NCBI GenBank assembly: GCA_020347565.1
Contig: CP070732.1
Coordinates: forward strand, 450,681 to 514,680
DNA from: Methanobacteriota archaeon
Lineage (GTDB): Archaea > Thermoplasmatota > Thermoplasmata > UBA10834
Length of the DNA: 64,000 nt
Reading direction: 5' to 3'
Shown: positions 20,974 through 28,980 of the stretch, one piece after another
Layout of the letters: each line of letters starts with the position of its first letter
Numbering within the stretch: the stretch's first letter is position 1
Translations under genes and position numbers: made by a program
The notes under the pieces: generated by a model
What the model saw: only the letters and a program-made list of their open reading frames with translations
What the model was told of the DNA's origin: nothing
Database searches by the model: none

Positions 20974-22239
20974 ATGACGAGCCGAAGGAATATCGAACCT
21001 CCAGTGGAAATCGAGGGGGTCGCGGATGCTGAAGGCACGGAACCAGATAGGCTCGACAAGCTCCTGCAGAGGGGGCATGTCGTCATACCTGCGAACCCCA
21101 GGCACCGTGGCGTCGTGCCAAAGGCGATCGGCGCAGAGATGGGCGTCAAGGTAAACGCCAACCTGGGAACATCGAGAGACCTCATGGATGTGAGCATGGA
21201 GCTGGAGAAGGTTCGCGTCGCGATAGCCTACGGCTCGGACACAATCATGGACCTGAGCACCGGCGGGGATATCTCGCAGATACGGAAGGACGTGCTCAGC
21301 GCCTGCAAGCTTCCGGTGGGCACGGTGCCGATATATGAGGCTGTCTGCCGCTCGTCCGGGAAGGGCGGGCCACTTGCCATGACGGAGGATGACCTCTTCG
21401 GGGTAATAGAGGACCACGCGAAGGACGGTGTGGACTTTATGACCGTACACTGCGGTGTGACAACCAAGACTGTGCAATCCCTGAAACGAGCCGGCCGGAC
21501 GACTGGCATCGTGTCGAGAGGCGGCGCGATGCTCACAGCATGGATGGAGGAGGCCGGGAAGGAGAACCCTCTGTACGAGAACTACGACCATCTCCTCGAC
21601 CTCGCACGAGAACACGGATTCGCATTGAGCCTGGGAGACGGGCTGAGACCTGGGTCGATCGCAGATGCGACGGACGCGCCACAGGTCCATGAGCTGATGG
21701 TCCTGGGCGAACTCGTCATGAGGGCCCGGGAGGCTGGCGTGCAGGTCATGGTCGAGGGCCCAGGCCACGTACCTCTGGACCAGATCGAGGCAAACGTGCG
21801 CCTCGAGAAGGCGGTCTGCGACGGTGCTCCTTTCTATGTCCTCGGTCCGCTGGTCTGCGATGTCGCGGCGGGCTACGACCACATCGCGGGGGCGATCGGC
21901 GGCGCCCTCGCGGCATATCATGGTGCGGACTTTCTATGTTACGTGACGCCCTCCGAGCACCTCTCGCTCCCGACGGCCGAAGACGTGAGGAGAGGTGTCG
22001 TCGCGAGCCGCATAGCCGCGCACGCCGCCGACGTAGCGCGCGGAAGGGGCGGGGACTGGGACCTGATGATGTCCAGAGCTAGGAAGGCGTTCGACTGGGA
22101 GAAGATGCTGTCCTTGTGCATGGACCCTGAGAGGGCCAGGGAGTTCCGGGAGCGCGTCGCACCGGCGGATTCGCGGACCTGCACGATGTGCGGGGAGTTC
22201 TGTGCGATGAAGATGGTGGACAAGCTGCTGCGGGACTGA
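20974..22239 (+). CDS. thiC: phosphomethylpyrimidine synthase (HMP-P synthase)
   Basis: A 421-residue radical-SAM enzyme converting aminoimidazole ribotide to hydroxymethylpyrimidine phosphate for thiamine synthesis. ThiC hallmarks are VVPKAIGAEMGVKVNANLG, the MDLSTGGDI strand and VEGPGHVPLDQIEANV. The C-terminal cluster motif reads C-T-M-C-G-E-F-C (Cx2Cx3C), one residue shorter than the Cx2Cx4C of well-studied bacterial ThiC. The length fits archaeal ThiC once the start is set at ATG 20974. No other thi gene and no TPP riboswitch was found beside it. Confidence 0.95.
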   Translation: MTSRRNIEPPVEIEGVADAEGTEPDRLDKLLQRGHVVIPANPRHRGVVPKAIGAEMGVKVNANLGTSRDLMDVSMELEKVRVAIAYGSDTIMDLSTGGDISQIRKDVLSACKLPVGTVPIYEAVCRSSGKGGPLAMTEDDLFGVIEDHAKDGVDFMTVHCGVTTKTVQSLKRAGRTTGIVSRGGAMLTAWMEEAGKENPLYENYDHLLDLAREHGFALSLGDGLRPGSIADATDAPQVHELMVLGELVMRAREAGVQVMVEGPGHVPLDQIEANVRLEKAVCDGAPFYVLGPLVCDVAAGYDHIAGAIGGALAAYHGADFLCYVTPSEHLSLPTAEDVRRGVVASRIAAHAADVARGRGGDWDLMMSRARKAFDWEKMLSLCMDPERAREFRERVAPADSRTCTMCGEFCAMKMVDKLLRD

Positions 22240-22246
22240 ACCGTTC

Positions 22247-23155
22247 TCAGAGAGTCAGGCCCAACGGCAGCCTCACCACCGCGCCAATGACGATGGAGAC
22301 CACGCCTGCAGCGATGCCGCCGACGACCGCGGACAACGCCCCCTCGGCGGTCGATATGTCGTTCGCGACTCCTATCGCCTTGCCGGCGATGAACAGCAGC
22401 CAGACAACCGAGCCCGCTGCCGCCGTCAGGATAACGGCGCCCCATACGATGGCATGCTCGATCTCGCTCTCGGTCCACTCTTCGACGAGGCGCAGTTCGA
22501 GGTCGCCGAATCCGATCGAGAAGATGAGCAACAGTGCGAGGCTCACGCCCACGAACCACGGGTAGCAGTATGCCAACAGCGTCACCGTGGCGCCCTTGTT
22601 ACCCCGGCCGCCGAAGAGCTCCGCCCCCGCGACGGAGGACGCCAATGAGAACACCAGGAACGACACTATCGATACGACGCAGCCCAGCGCCGCCAGGGCG
22701 ACGACCTCGAGCGCACCCATTTGGCCGGCGCCTATCGCGTCTGACATCTCGATTGTTATCAGCGCGCCTATGGCCGCGTGGATGGCGGCAAACACGAGCA
22801 CGACGGACATCGCACACTTAAGGTCGGTGGAAGTGTACAGGGCCCTCAACGCCTCTCCCGGTCTGAAAGGCAGGGTGACCAGGCTGTGCAGGTCGATGCG
22901 AGGCTCCAGCCTCGGCTGCGAATACAACCCTGGGTGCCGGCTCGCGCGAGGACCGTGGCTCGTGTGGACGTGATAAGGCTGCGGGGAGACCTGTGGCACA
23001 TATCCGGGGTCCAGCTTCTGGATTACCGTCGACCCACAGCGGCCGCATGTGCCCTGCCCGGTGTCAGCAGACACCACCGTCAGGTATCCGGATGATACGA
23101 ACCCGCATCTCGGACATCGGATGGCGTTGGAGAAGGTGACGACACCTGATGACAT
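22247..23155 (-). CDS. zinc-ribbon, Yip1-like multi-spanning membrane protein
   Basis: 302 residues. An N-terminal zinc ribbon (CPRCGFVSS ... CGRC, residues 14-40) precedes a Pro/His-rich linker and a membrane domain of about five or six helices from residue 115 to the end, resembling the Yip1/DUF1282 family. Archaeal proteins of this architecture are uncharacterised. The ribbon is probably cytoplasmic. The 3' end meets thiC convergently with a 7-nt gap. Confidence 0.7.
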   Translation of the reverse strand: MSSGVVTFSNAIRCPRCGFVSSGYLTVVSADTGQGTCGRCGSTVIQKLDPGYVPQVSPQPYHVHTSHGPRASRHPGLYSQPRLEPRIDLHSLVTLPFRPGEALRALYTSTDLKCAMSVVLVFAAIHAAIGALITIEMSDAIGAGQMGALEVVALAALGCVVSIVSFLVFSLASSVAGAELFGGRGNKGATVTLLAYCYPWFVGVSLALLLIFSIGFGDLELRLVEEWTESEIEHAIVWGAVILTAAAGSVVWLLFIAGKAIGVANDISTAEGALSAVVGGIAAGVVSIVIGAVVRLPLGLTL

Positions 23156-23231
23156 CGCGAGACTATCCGCGAATCCGCATATTAGGGTTGCGCATGCAGA
23201 CGGCCATGGCCTTGAGTGGATGATAGTATGG

Positions 23232-23330
23232 AGCCACTGGAGGGGTTTGAACCCCCGGCCTGCGGTTTACGAAACCGCCGCTCTCTAGCGACCGGACGCG
23301 CTGCGCCGGTTACCGCTGAGCTACAGTGGC
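23232..23330 (-). tRNA. tRNA-Thr (anticodon CGT) with a D-loop intron
   Basis: Minus strand. Acceptor GCCACTG/CAGTGGC pairs perfectly; anticodon arm GCGGT-TTCGTAA-ACCGC gives CGT; T arm GGGGG-TTCAAAC-CCCTC; discriminator T. The D arm is interrupted: after GCTCAGCGGT come 27 extra nt before AGAGC. Removing them restores a normal D arm (GCTC-AGCGGTA-GAGC) and a 72-nt tRNA. CCA is not encoded. Confidence 0.95.
23285..23311 (-). other. 27-nt noncanonical tRNA intron (bulge-helix-bulge)
   Basis: The junctions form a textbook bulge-helix-bulge: outer helix GCTC/GAGC (the D stem itself), 3-nt bulge AGA, central 4-bp helix AGCG/CGCT, 3-nt bulge GTA, inner helix ACCGG/CCGGT. Cutting each bulge after its second base removes exactly 27 nt and yields a standard D arm. 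The position is in the D loop, not the usual site one base 3' of the anticodon. Confidence 0.9.
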
Positions 23331-23430
23331 GAGATGACGAGTCATTGGGAAGATGGTCTTCCTAGTTAAGGATTTTCGCGAAGGGTCATCATTGGCTAGC
23401 ACCGTCGACGAAAACAGCCTGAGGTAGCCC

Positions 23431-23439
23431 TTTATAATG
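23431..23439 (+). promoter_or_regulatory. TATA box of the DnaA-like gene
   Basis: TTTATAATG lies 32-40 nt upstream of the ATG at 23471, giving a leader of about 14 nt. Confidence 0.6.
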
Positions 23440-23470
23440 TGCGACAGTATTTATCCACGAGACTCCAGAC

Positions 23471-25648
23471 ATGGCAACCGACCTCCGAATACCGGAAGGC
23501 ATCATAGTCAGGACAGCCAGGGGTGGTCCTGACTCGCTCAAGGCCCTGCTTGCGGACCTTAAGCAGTACAGCTTTTCAGGGTATCTCAAGGTAGTGCTCG
23601 AGAAGAAGATTATGAGCTCCATCGGGTACGTCGTCGTGGAGCAGGGCACTCCGACGATGGCTATATACGAGTTCGAGAAGTCCAAGCCCAGGGAGCTGAA
23701 GAGGATCTATACGGGTGAGCGCTCGCTGCGGTTCATACTCGAGGACTCACAGGACAGGAACTCGAACATCGAGATACACAGCAGGGTCTCCAAGGACGAG
23801 TTCGAGAGGAGGTTCCCTGACGCCGTCATCGGCCCCGGCAAGATGCTCCCGAGCCGCCCGGGGACGAGCGAGGAGCCAGAGGTCGAAGCGGCCGAGGAGG
23901 AAGAGCTGCAAGAAGAGGAGGAGATCGACCCCTTGATGGCGAAGGTCGAGGAGTGGAGAAGGCGGGGGTTCGTCGTCACAGACCTGACTGAGGCCGCCGG
24001 CAAGGGCCCGGATGAACTCAAGAATAGCTTGGAGTCGTTCGACGCGAACGTCCAGAAGCTGTCGCAGTTCGAGGTGGTGCTCAACAACTTCCCTGTATCC
24101 GGCCACGACAAGGAGATACAGGAGATAAGGAGCAAACTCAACGACCCCTCGAGAGTCGCGGAGATCGAGTCCGACATCGAGTTCCTCCAGGAGAAGGTCC
24201 GACGGCGCATCCAGAAACGCAAGGCTGATGAGGACTCGATCAAGCAGGAGATGGAGAAGAAGAAGCAGGAGGAGCGCGCGGGCGATGTCTACGACCTTAT
24301 TCTGAAATACCAAGGGATGGCCGAGGAGGGGATGCCAGAGCAGGTCTGCCCGAGATGCGGCGGGAAGCTGGACGAGAGCGGCGATTGCCCGCAATGCGCA
24401 ACCGAGGAGATGCCCGCACCGCCGTACGCCAAGTCGCTCTCAAGGGAGATGACCTTCGACAGCTTCGTCGTCGGCCCAGGGTCCAAGTTTCCCTACACGA
24501 TAGCCACAGCTGTGGCGGCCGGCGAGCAGCCCCAGTACAACCCTCTTCTGATCTTCGGCGGACCGGGTCTAGGGAAGACGCACCTGCTATCGGCCATCGG
24601 CAATGAGCTGAAGGAGACGGACGAAGAAGCCAAGATCCTCTACCTCCCATCCGACAGGATGGTCGAGGCGTTCGACCGGGCAAAGAAGGACAGCGGCATG
24701 CTGCGGCGGATACGGGACGACCTCAGGGGCGCCGACCTGATGCTCATCGACGACATGCAGTTCCTCGCGGCAAGCCAGACCACGCAGGATGAAATCGTCC
24801 GCGTGATCGACTTCCTCGTCGACGAGGGAAAGCAGGTCGTCCTCGCGAGCGACAGGGTGCCCGCCCAGGTGCCGGGTCTCAGCGACAGGATGAACTCAAG
24901 GATATTGAAGGGGCTGACCGCGGACATACAGCCGCCCGATGCAGACACCAGGGTCAAGATACTGAGGGCCAAGGCGAAGGAGAAGAAGCTCGACCTCAGC
25001 GACGAGCTGATAAGTTACATAGCCGAGAGGGTCACTGCGAACGTGCGGGAACTGGAGAGCACCCTCAATAAGATCGTGGCGTTCTCGACCGTCATGAAGA
25101 TGGACATCGACCTCAACCTCGTCTCCGACATACTGAAGCCTTTGGCCCCCGTCCAGGAGACGCGCAGGGAGATCATGAAGGAGGTCAAGGTCGAGCCGGG
25201 GCACTGCTACCTCATCGAGGAGGAGAAGCCCATGTACAGCAACGTGCTCCTCAGTAGGATGATGGATGATGACGGCTTCAGAGGGCTGGTCATCACGAGG
25301 ATGAACCCCAAGAGGATAAGGGATGAGTTCACCCAGACACCCGAGATACTCTGGCTCACCGATAAGGACAGCGCGACGGAGGCGACCATCCCCCCGTCAC
25401 TCGAGATGATAATCCACACGATACAGGAGTTCATGCACAGCAAGGAACCAGGAATGATCGTCCTGGACGGTATACAGTACCTGGTTAGCAATACGAACTT
25501 CGAGGCAGTTCTCCGCTTCCTCAGAAGCCTCATCGACGACATATCCGAGTCGACATGTATCCTGGCGCTGTCGCTCAGTCCCGAAACACTTCTGGAACAG
25601 GAAGTGTCCATCCTGGAGAGAGAGATGGAGGTCCTGAACCTCACGTAG
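23471..25648 (+). CDS. DnaA-like AAA+ ATPase with C-terminal DUF835-like domain
   Basis: 725 residues in four parts. Residues 1-115: a small alpha/beta domain of unknown type. 130-285: acidic linker and coiled coil. 292-310: a zinc ribbon (CPRCGGKL ... CPQC). 325-560: an AAA+ module closely resembling bacterial DnaA domain III, opening TFDSFVVGPGSKFPYTIATA with P-loop GGPGLGKT at 363-370, Walker B LMLIDDMQFL and a C-terminal lid helix bundle. Residues 577-725 match the DUF835 type found in many Thermoplasmatota proteins. DnaA's DNA-binding domain IV is absent, so classical origin binding is not supported. The role is unknown; it may be an ATP-dependent regulator or recruiter. Confidence 0.85.
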   Translation: MATDLRIPEGIIVRTARGGPDSLKALLADLKQYSFSGYLKVVLEKKIMSSIGYVVVEQGTPTMAIYEFEKSKPRELKRIYTGERSLRFILEDSQDRNSNIEIHSRVSKDEFERRFPDAVIGPGKMLPSRPGTSEEPEVEAAEEEELQEEEEIDPLMAKVEEWRRRGFVVTDLTEAAGKGPDELKNSLESFDANVQKLSQFEVVLNNFPVSGHDKEIQEIRSKLNDPSRVAEIESDIEFLQEKVRRRIQKRKADEDSIKQEMEKKKQEERAGDVYDLILKYQGMAEEGMPEQVCPRCGGKLDESGDCPQCATEEMPAPPYAKSLSREMTFDSFVVGPGSKFPYTIATAVAAGEQPQYNPLLIFGGPGLGKTHLLSAIGNELKETDEEAKILYLPSDRMVEAFDRAKKDSGMLRRIRDDLRGADLMLIDDMQFLAASQTTQDEIVRVIDFLVDEGKQVVLASDRVPAQVPGLSDRMNSRILKGLTADIQPPDADTRVKILRAKAKEKKLDLSDELISYIAERVTANVRELESTLNKIVAFSTVMKMDIDLNLVSDILKPLAPVQETRREIMKEVKVEPGHCYLIEEEKPMYSNVLLSRMMDDDGFRGLVITRMNPKRIRDEFTQTPEILWLTDKDSATEATIPPSLEMIIHTIQEFMHSKEPGMIVLDGIQYLVSNTNFEAVLRFLRSLIDDISESTCILALSLSPETLLEQEVSILEREMEVLNLT

Positions 25649-25657
25649 CGCGACTGT

Positions 25658-27448
25658 TCACTCCGCCTTCCTGATATGCTCCTTGAACTCCCGGAGTTCC
25701 TTCAACGCTTGAGCGTAATCCTTCGACAGCATGAGTGTCCTCGCGGACTTGAGGACGGTTATCATCGGGGTGATGTTCATCCCCTTGGCCTTGAGCTCCA
25801 CGAGTTGGTTCCTGGCCCTCCGGATCTCATCCTCCATCCTGGGGTCGATCTCCTGGTGCAGCTTCTTCGTGGCCTCCTTGATCGTGGCGTCGACCTTGTC
25901 GAACTCGTTGGCCTCGAACGACTTGACCGCCTCTGTCAGCATAAGCCGGGTATCACTGGTGTTCGCGCTCACCAGCTCGGAATCGGCTAGCAGACCCTTC
26001 AGGGCGGAGATCTTCTCCTTCGACTCGTTGTACCGGCCTGTGATGGGCATGAGCTCGTTCTTCACCTTGTCCGCATAGATGTAGACCGCTTCGAAATCGC
26101 TGGAGGCGTCGGCCTTCCTCAGCTCTTCGAGGTAGACTTTCGTCCTGGACACATCCCCTCCGAGCTCTTTCGCGACCTTCACCTCCTGGTTGAGGTCCGA
26201 CTTGAGCTGTTCTATATCCTCCTGCAGCCTGAGTGTCAACAGCCTCCGCGCCTCGGCCACGCTGCCCAACGCACTGTCCAGCTGCCTCGCCCTCACGGAT
26301 ACGGCGCCTGCGTCCACGAGCTTCCGGCTCTCGGACACCTCGACGCCTCTTGAGATGGCAAGGTGCATCAGTGGCTGGATCTCCGCGGTCAGCCTGGCCA
26401 GCTCCTTCCCCTTCGACTTCTCCTTCGTCGAACCCCTGGGAGCTGCGGCCGGAGGCTCTCGCTTAGCACCTGCAAATGTCTGCACAGGTTGCTCCACCTC
26501 CGCGCGTTCCGACGGCCTCATGGTGGATGGCTCCCTGCCCTCGAGTACGGATTCCGGCTCGGGCTCTTTGCCCTTCCTCTTCCTCTTGCCGAACAGGCCG
26601 CTGAACAGCCCCTTCTTGTCAGGCACTTCCTCTTCTGGTGCGGCCTCGGCATGAAGCCCCGCAACAGCCGTCTCCTCAGGGACGGTCGCGACCTGCGGCT
26701 CTATCTCCGCCTCGGGCTCTCGCTCCACCCTTGGCTCCGGGCCCGCCTCTGCAGCAGAGGGCTTGGGCTCCGCCTTAGGGGCCTCATCGGAATCAACGAA
26801 GATCGCTCCGCAGCCATGGCAAGTCTTCGCGTCGATGCTCACGAGCGTGTCACACGCTGGACACTGGAAGACCTCGGCCGCCTCCTCCGCGAATATCGCT
26901 CCGCAGCCCGTGCAGGTGTTGGCCGTGGCCGGGACCTTCGTGCCACACTGTGGGCACTCGAAATGCTCCCCGGCTTCGACCGGCTCCTCGCGGGCCTCAC
27001 CCGCGGGCTCTTGGGGGGCTTCCTCAACGGGTTCCGACACAGGGGCCTGCTCGACCTCTGCCACAGGCTCTGCTTCGGGCTCGGGCTCCGACGATACAGG
27101 GACTTCGGCGGCTGGCGTCTCGCCCGCTGTCTCAGCCTCCTCCGGCCGAGCAGAGTCCGCGGCCCCAAAGAACACCTCCTCGACCTTCGAGTCCATCTTC
27201 GGCTCCGCGGTAGCAGGCGTCGCCTCCTCCTTGACGGGGGCTTCCCCCTCGGCCTCGGCCGGTTCCTCAGCCGGCGCTTCAACCGGTTCCTTGGCCAGAC
27301 CCTCGGCCGGCTCTTCGATGGCCTCAGCTGGCTCTGTCTCGGACTCGAAGAGCCCGAGATCGGTTCCACAGAAACCACATTTCTTCGAACCCGGTTGGAG
27401 GGGAGAGTCGCAAATCGGACAGAGCCTCTCCCCCTTTTGCTCTGGCAA
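25658..27448 (-). CDS. multi-zinc-ribbon protein with C-terminal coiled coil
   Basis: 596 residues. An N-terminal zinc ribbon (CPICDSPLQPGSKKCGFCG, residues 9-30), a long Glu/Ala/Pro-rich low-complexity region, two more ribbons (about 162-220: CPQCGTKV...CTGCG and CPACDTLV...CHGCG), another acidic linker, and a helical coiled-coil domain (about 350-596). The start is TTG 27448 with GGAGG 9 nt upstream; a TATA element at 27496-27505 rules out the longer frame reaching 27682. It converges on the DnaA-like gene. Function unknown; the architecture suggests a scaffold. Confidence 0.75.
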   Translation of the reverse strand: MPEQKGERLCPICDSPLQPGSKKCGFCGTDLGLFESETEPAEAIEEPAEGLAKEPVEAPAEEPAEAEGEAPVKEEATPATAEPKMDSKVEEVFFGAADSARPEEAETAGETPAAEVPVSSEPEPEAEPVAEVEQAPVSEPVEEAPQEPAGEAREEPVEAGEHFECPQCGTKVPATANTCTGCGAIFAEEAAEVFQCPACDTLVSIDAKTCHGCGAIFVDSDEAPKAEPKPSAAEAGPEPRVEREPEAEIEPQVATVPEETAVAGLHAEAAPEEEVPDKKGLFSGLFGKRKRKGKEPEPESVLEGREPSTMRPSERAEVEQPVQTFAGAKREPPAAAPRGSTKEKSKGKELARLTAEIQPLMHLAISRGVEVSESRKLVDAGAVSVRARQLDSALGSVAEARRLLTLRLQEDIEQLKSDLNQEVKVAKELGGDVSRTKVYLEELRKADASSDFEAVYIYADKVKNELMPITGRYNESKEKISALKGLLADSELVSANTSDTRLMLTEAVKSFEANEFDKVDATIKEATKKLHQEIDPRMEDEIRRARNQLVELKAKGMNITPMITVLKSARTLMLSKDYAQALKELREFKEHIRKAE

Positions 27449-27495
27449 TTGACAAGGCCTCCTGCAGTACTGTGAAGCATCTAAGGTATGCCTGG

Positions 27496-27505
27496 ATAAA
27501 TAGTT
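27496..27505 (-). promoter_or_regulatory. TATA box of the zinc-ribbon/coiled-coil gene
   Basis: The minus strand reads AACTATTTAT about 50 nt upstream of the TTG start at 27448. Confidence 0.55.
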
Positions 27506-27567
27506 AATCGTTTTGATTTTCGATGATGATAACGAGCGCCGGACCGGCGTCCATCGCCCGAGTGGCA

Positions 27568-27575
27568 AAAACTTA
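27568..27575 (+). promoter_or_regulatory. TATA-like element of the adenosine-specific kinase gene
   Basis: AAAACTTAA-like sequence about 40 nt upstream of ATG 27612 supports the short start. Confidence 0.45.
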
Positions 27576-27611
27576 ATCCGCAACGTGACCGTTCGAAAGA
27601 CGGGAAATTGC

Positions 27612-28094
27612 ATGCAGATAGAATCCGTCAAGATAGAGTTCCCGGAGGGCTCGAACGTGATAATCGGACAGAGCCATTTCATAAAGACCGCAGAGGACCT
27701 CTACGAGGCAATCGTAGGCACTGTGCCGCAGGCGAAATTCGGCCTCGCATTCTGCGAGGCGTCCGGACCGTGCCTGGTGAGGGTCGACGGCAACGACGAC
27801 GAGATGAAACGCACCGCCTCGGACAACGCCATGAGAATCTCTGCGGGCCACTCCTTCGTCGTGGCAATCAGGGACGCATACCCAATCAACGTGCTTCAGA
27901 GAATAAAGGAGACCCAGGAAGTCTGCACGGTATTCTGCGCGACGGCCAATCCGCTGGAGGTACTGGTCGCTGACAGCGACCGCGGAAGGGGCGTGATCGG
28001 GGTCATCGACGGCGAGAGGCCGAAGGGCGTGGAGACGGAGCAGGACGTGGAGGACAGGAGAACCCTCCTGAGGAAGATCGGCTACAAGCGGTAA
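27612..28094 (+). CDS. adenosine-specific kinase family protein (DUF355)
   Basis: 160 residues, the usual length for this small archaeal/bacterial family (Pfam Adenosine_kin), which binds adenosine nucleotides; the cellular role is poorly known. Diagnostic stretches are SVKIEFPEGSNVIIGQSHFI, FGLAFCEASGPCLVR and VFCATANPLEVLVA. The start is ATG 27612, giving the family N-terminus 'MQIESVKIEFPEG'. It lies 5 nt upstream of the OGG1-type gene and probably forms an operon with it. Confidence 0.9.
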   Translation: MQIESVKIEFPEGSNVIIGQSHFIKTAEDLYEAIVGTVPQAKFGLAFCEASGPCLVRVDGNDDEMKRTASDNAMRISAGHSFVVAIRDAYPINVLQRIKETQEVCTVFCATANPLEVLVADSDRGRGVIGVIDGERPKGVETEQDVEDRRTLLRKIGYKR

Positions 28095-28099
28095 TCATC

Positions 28100-28963
28100 T
28101 TGACTGAGTCGACGGAATTCACTACTGAGCTTTCCCCCCTGGACCTCGACCTGACTCTGGGCTGCGGGCAGACTTTCCGTTGGGAGCGCCTACGCGGCGG
28201 AGCGTGGAGAGGAGCGGTGGGCGAACAGGTCATGGAGGTCAGGCGGTCCGGCGATTCCATCATCGTCAAGTCCACACGCAACGAGGCCGAATCGGAGCCT
28301 GAGATACTGGCATATCTGAGAGGCCAGGACGACCTATCGGACATTCACGCTCGTCTGGCTGAGGATCGCGTGCTATCAAGGGGCCTCGAGAGGGTTCGGG
28401 GGTTCAGGCTCATCAAGATGCCTGAATGGGAATGCCTGATAAGCTACGTGCTAGCGACATACTCCAACATACCTAGGATCAGGAAGATGATAGACTCCAT
28501 CTCGGAGAGATACGGGCACAGGATAGCGCAAGGAGCGTTCTCCTTTCCAGACATCGACGCCCTGAGGAAGGCGTCGGCGCAGGAGCTGCGCGCATGCGGC
28601 CTGGGCTACAGGGCGGAGTACGTGGCCTCGATCTGCAAGACCCTAGATGCCGCCGAGCTAGAACGGCTTTCGCGCCTGCCCTACGAAGAGCTCCGGGCTG
28701 ACCTCAAGACGCTCCCTGGCATAGGGGACAAGGTCGCGGATTGCGTCTCTCTCTTCGGGTTCGGCCGAGTCGAGGCCTTCCCGGTCGACGTCTGGGTCAG
28801 ACGCGCTTTGCGAAGGCTCTACAGCGTCACCGGGTCTTACGAGACGCTCAGGTGCTTCGCGAAGGAGCGATTCGGTCCGCTCGCGGGTTATGCTCAGGAG
28901 TACCTGTTCTTCAACGAGAGGGTTCCGGCGAAGCAAGGCAATTGCATGTTCTCGGGCGATTGA
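28100..28963 (+). CDS. ogg: 8-oxoguanine DNA glycosylase, OGG1 type
   Basis: A 287-residue HhH-GPD bifunctional glycosylase/AP lyase. The N-terminal domain opens LDLDLTLGCGQTFRW as in OGG1. The helix-hairpin-helix LKTLPGIGDKVADCVSLF carries the nucleophilic Lys211, and the catalytic Asp230 is in FPVDVWVRR. It excises 8-oxoguanine during base-excision repair. The start is TTG 28100, 5 nt after the preceding stop; no in-frame ATG precedes residue 45, which would cut into the OGG1 N-domain. Confidence 0.93.
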   Translation: MTESTEFTTELSPLDLDLTLGCGQTFRWERLRGGAWRGAVGEQVMEVRRSGDSIIVKSTRNEAESEPEILAYLRGQDDLSDIHARLAEDRVLSRGLERVRGFRLIKMPEWECLISYVLATYSNIPRIRKMIDSISERYGHRIAQGAFSFPDIDALRKASAQELRACGLGYRAEYVASICKTLDAAELERLSRLPYEELRADLKTLPGIGDKVADCVSLFGFGRVEAFPVDVWVRRALRRLYSVTGSYETLRCFAKERFGPLAGYAQEYLFFNERVPAKQGNCMFSGD

Positions 28964-28980
28964 GGCACAGAAAGGCACCG

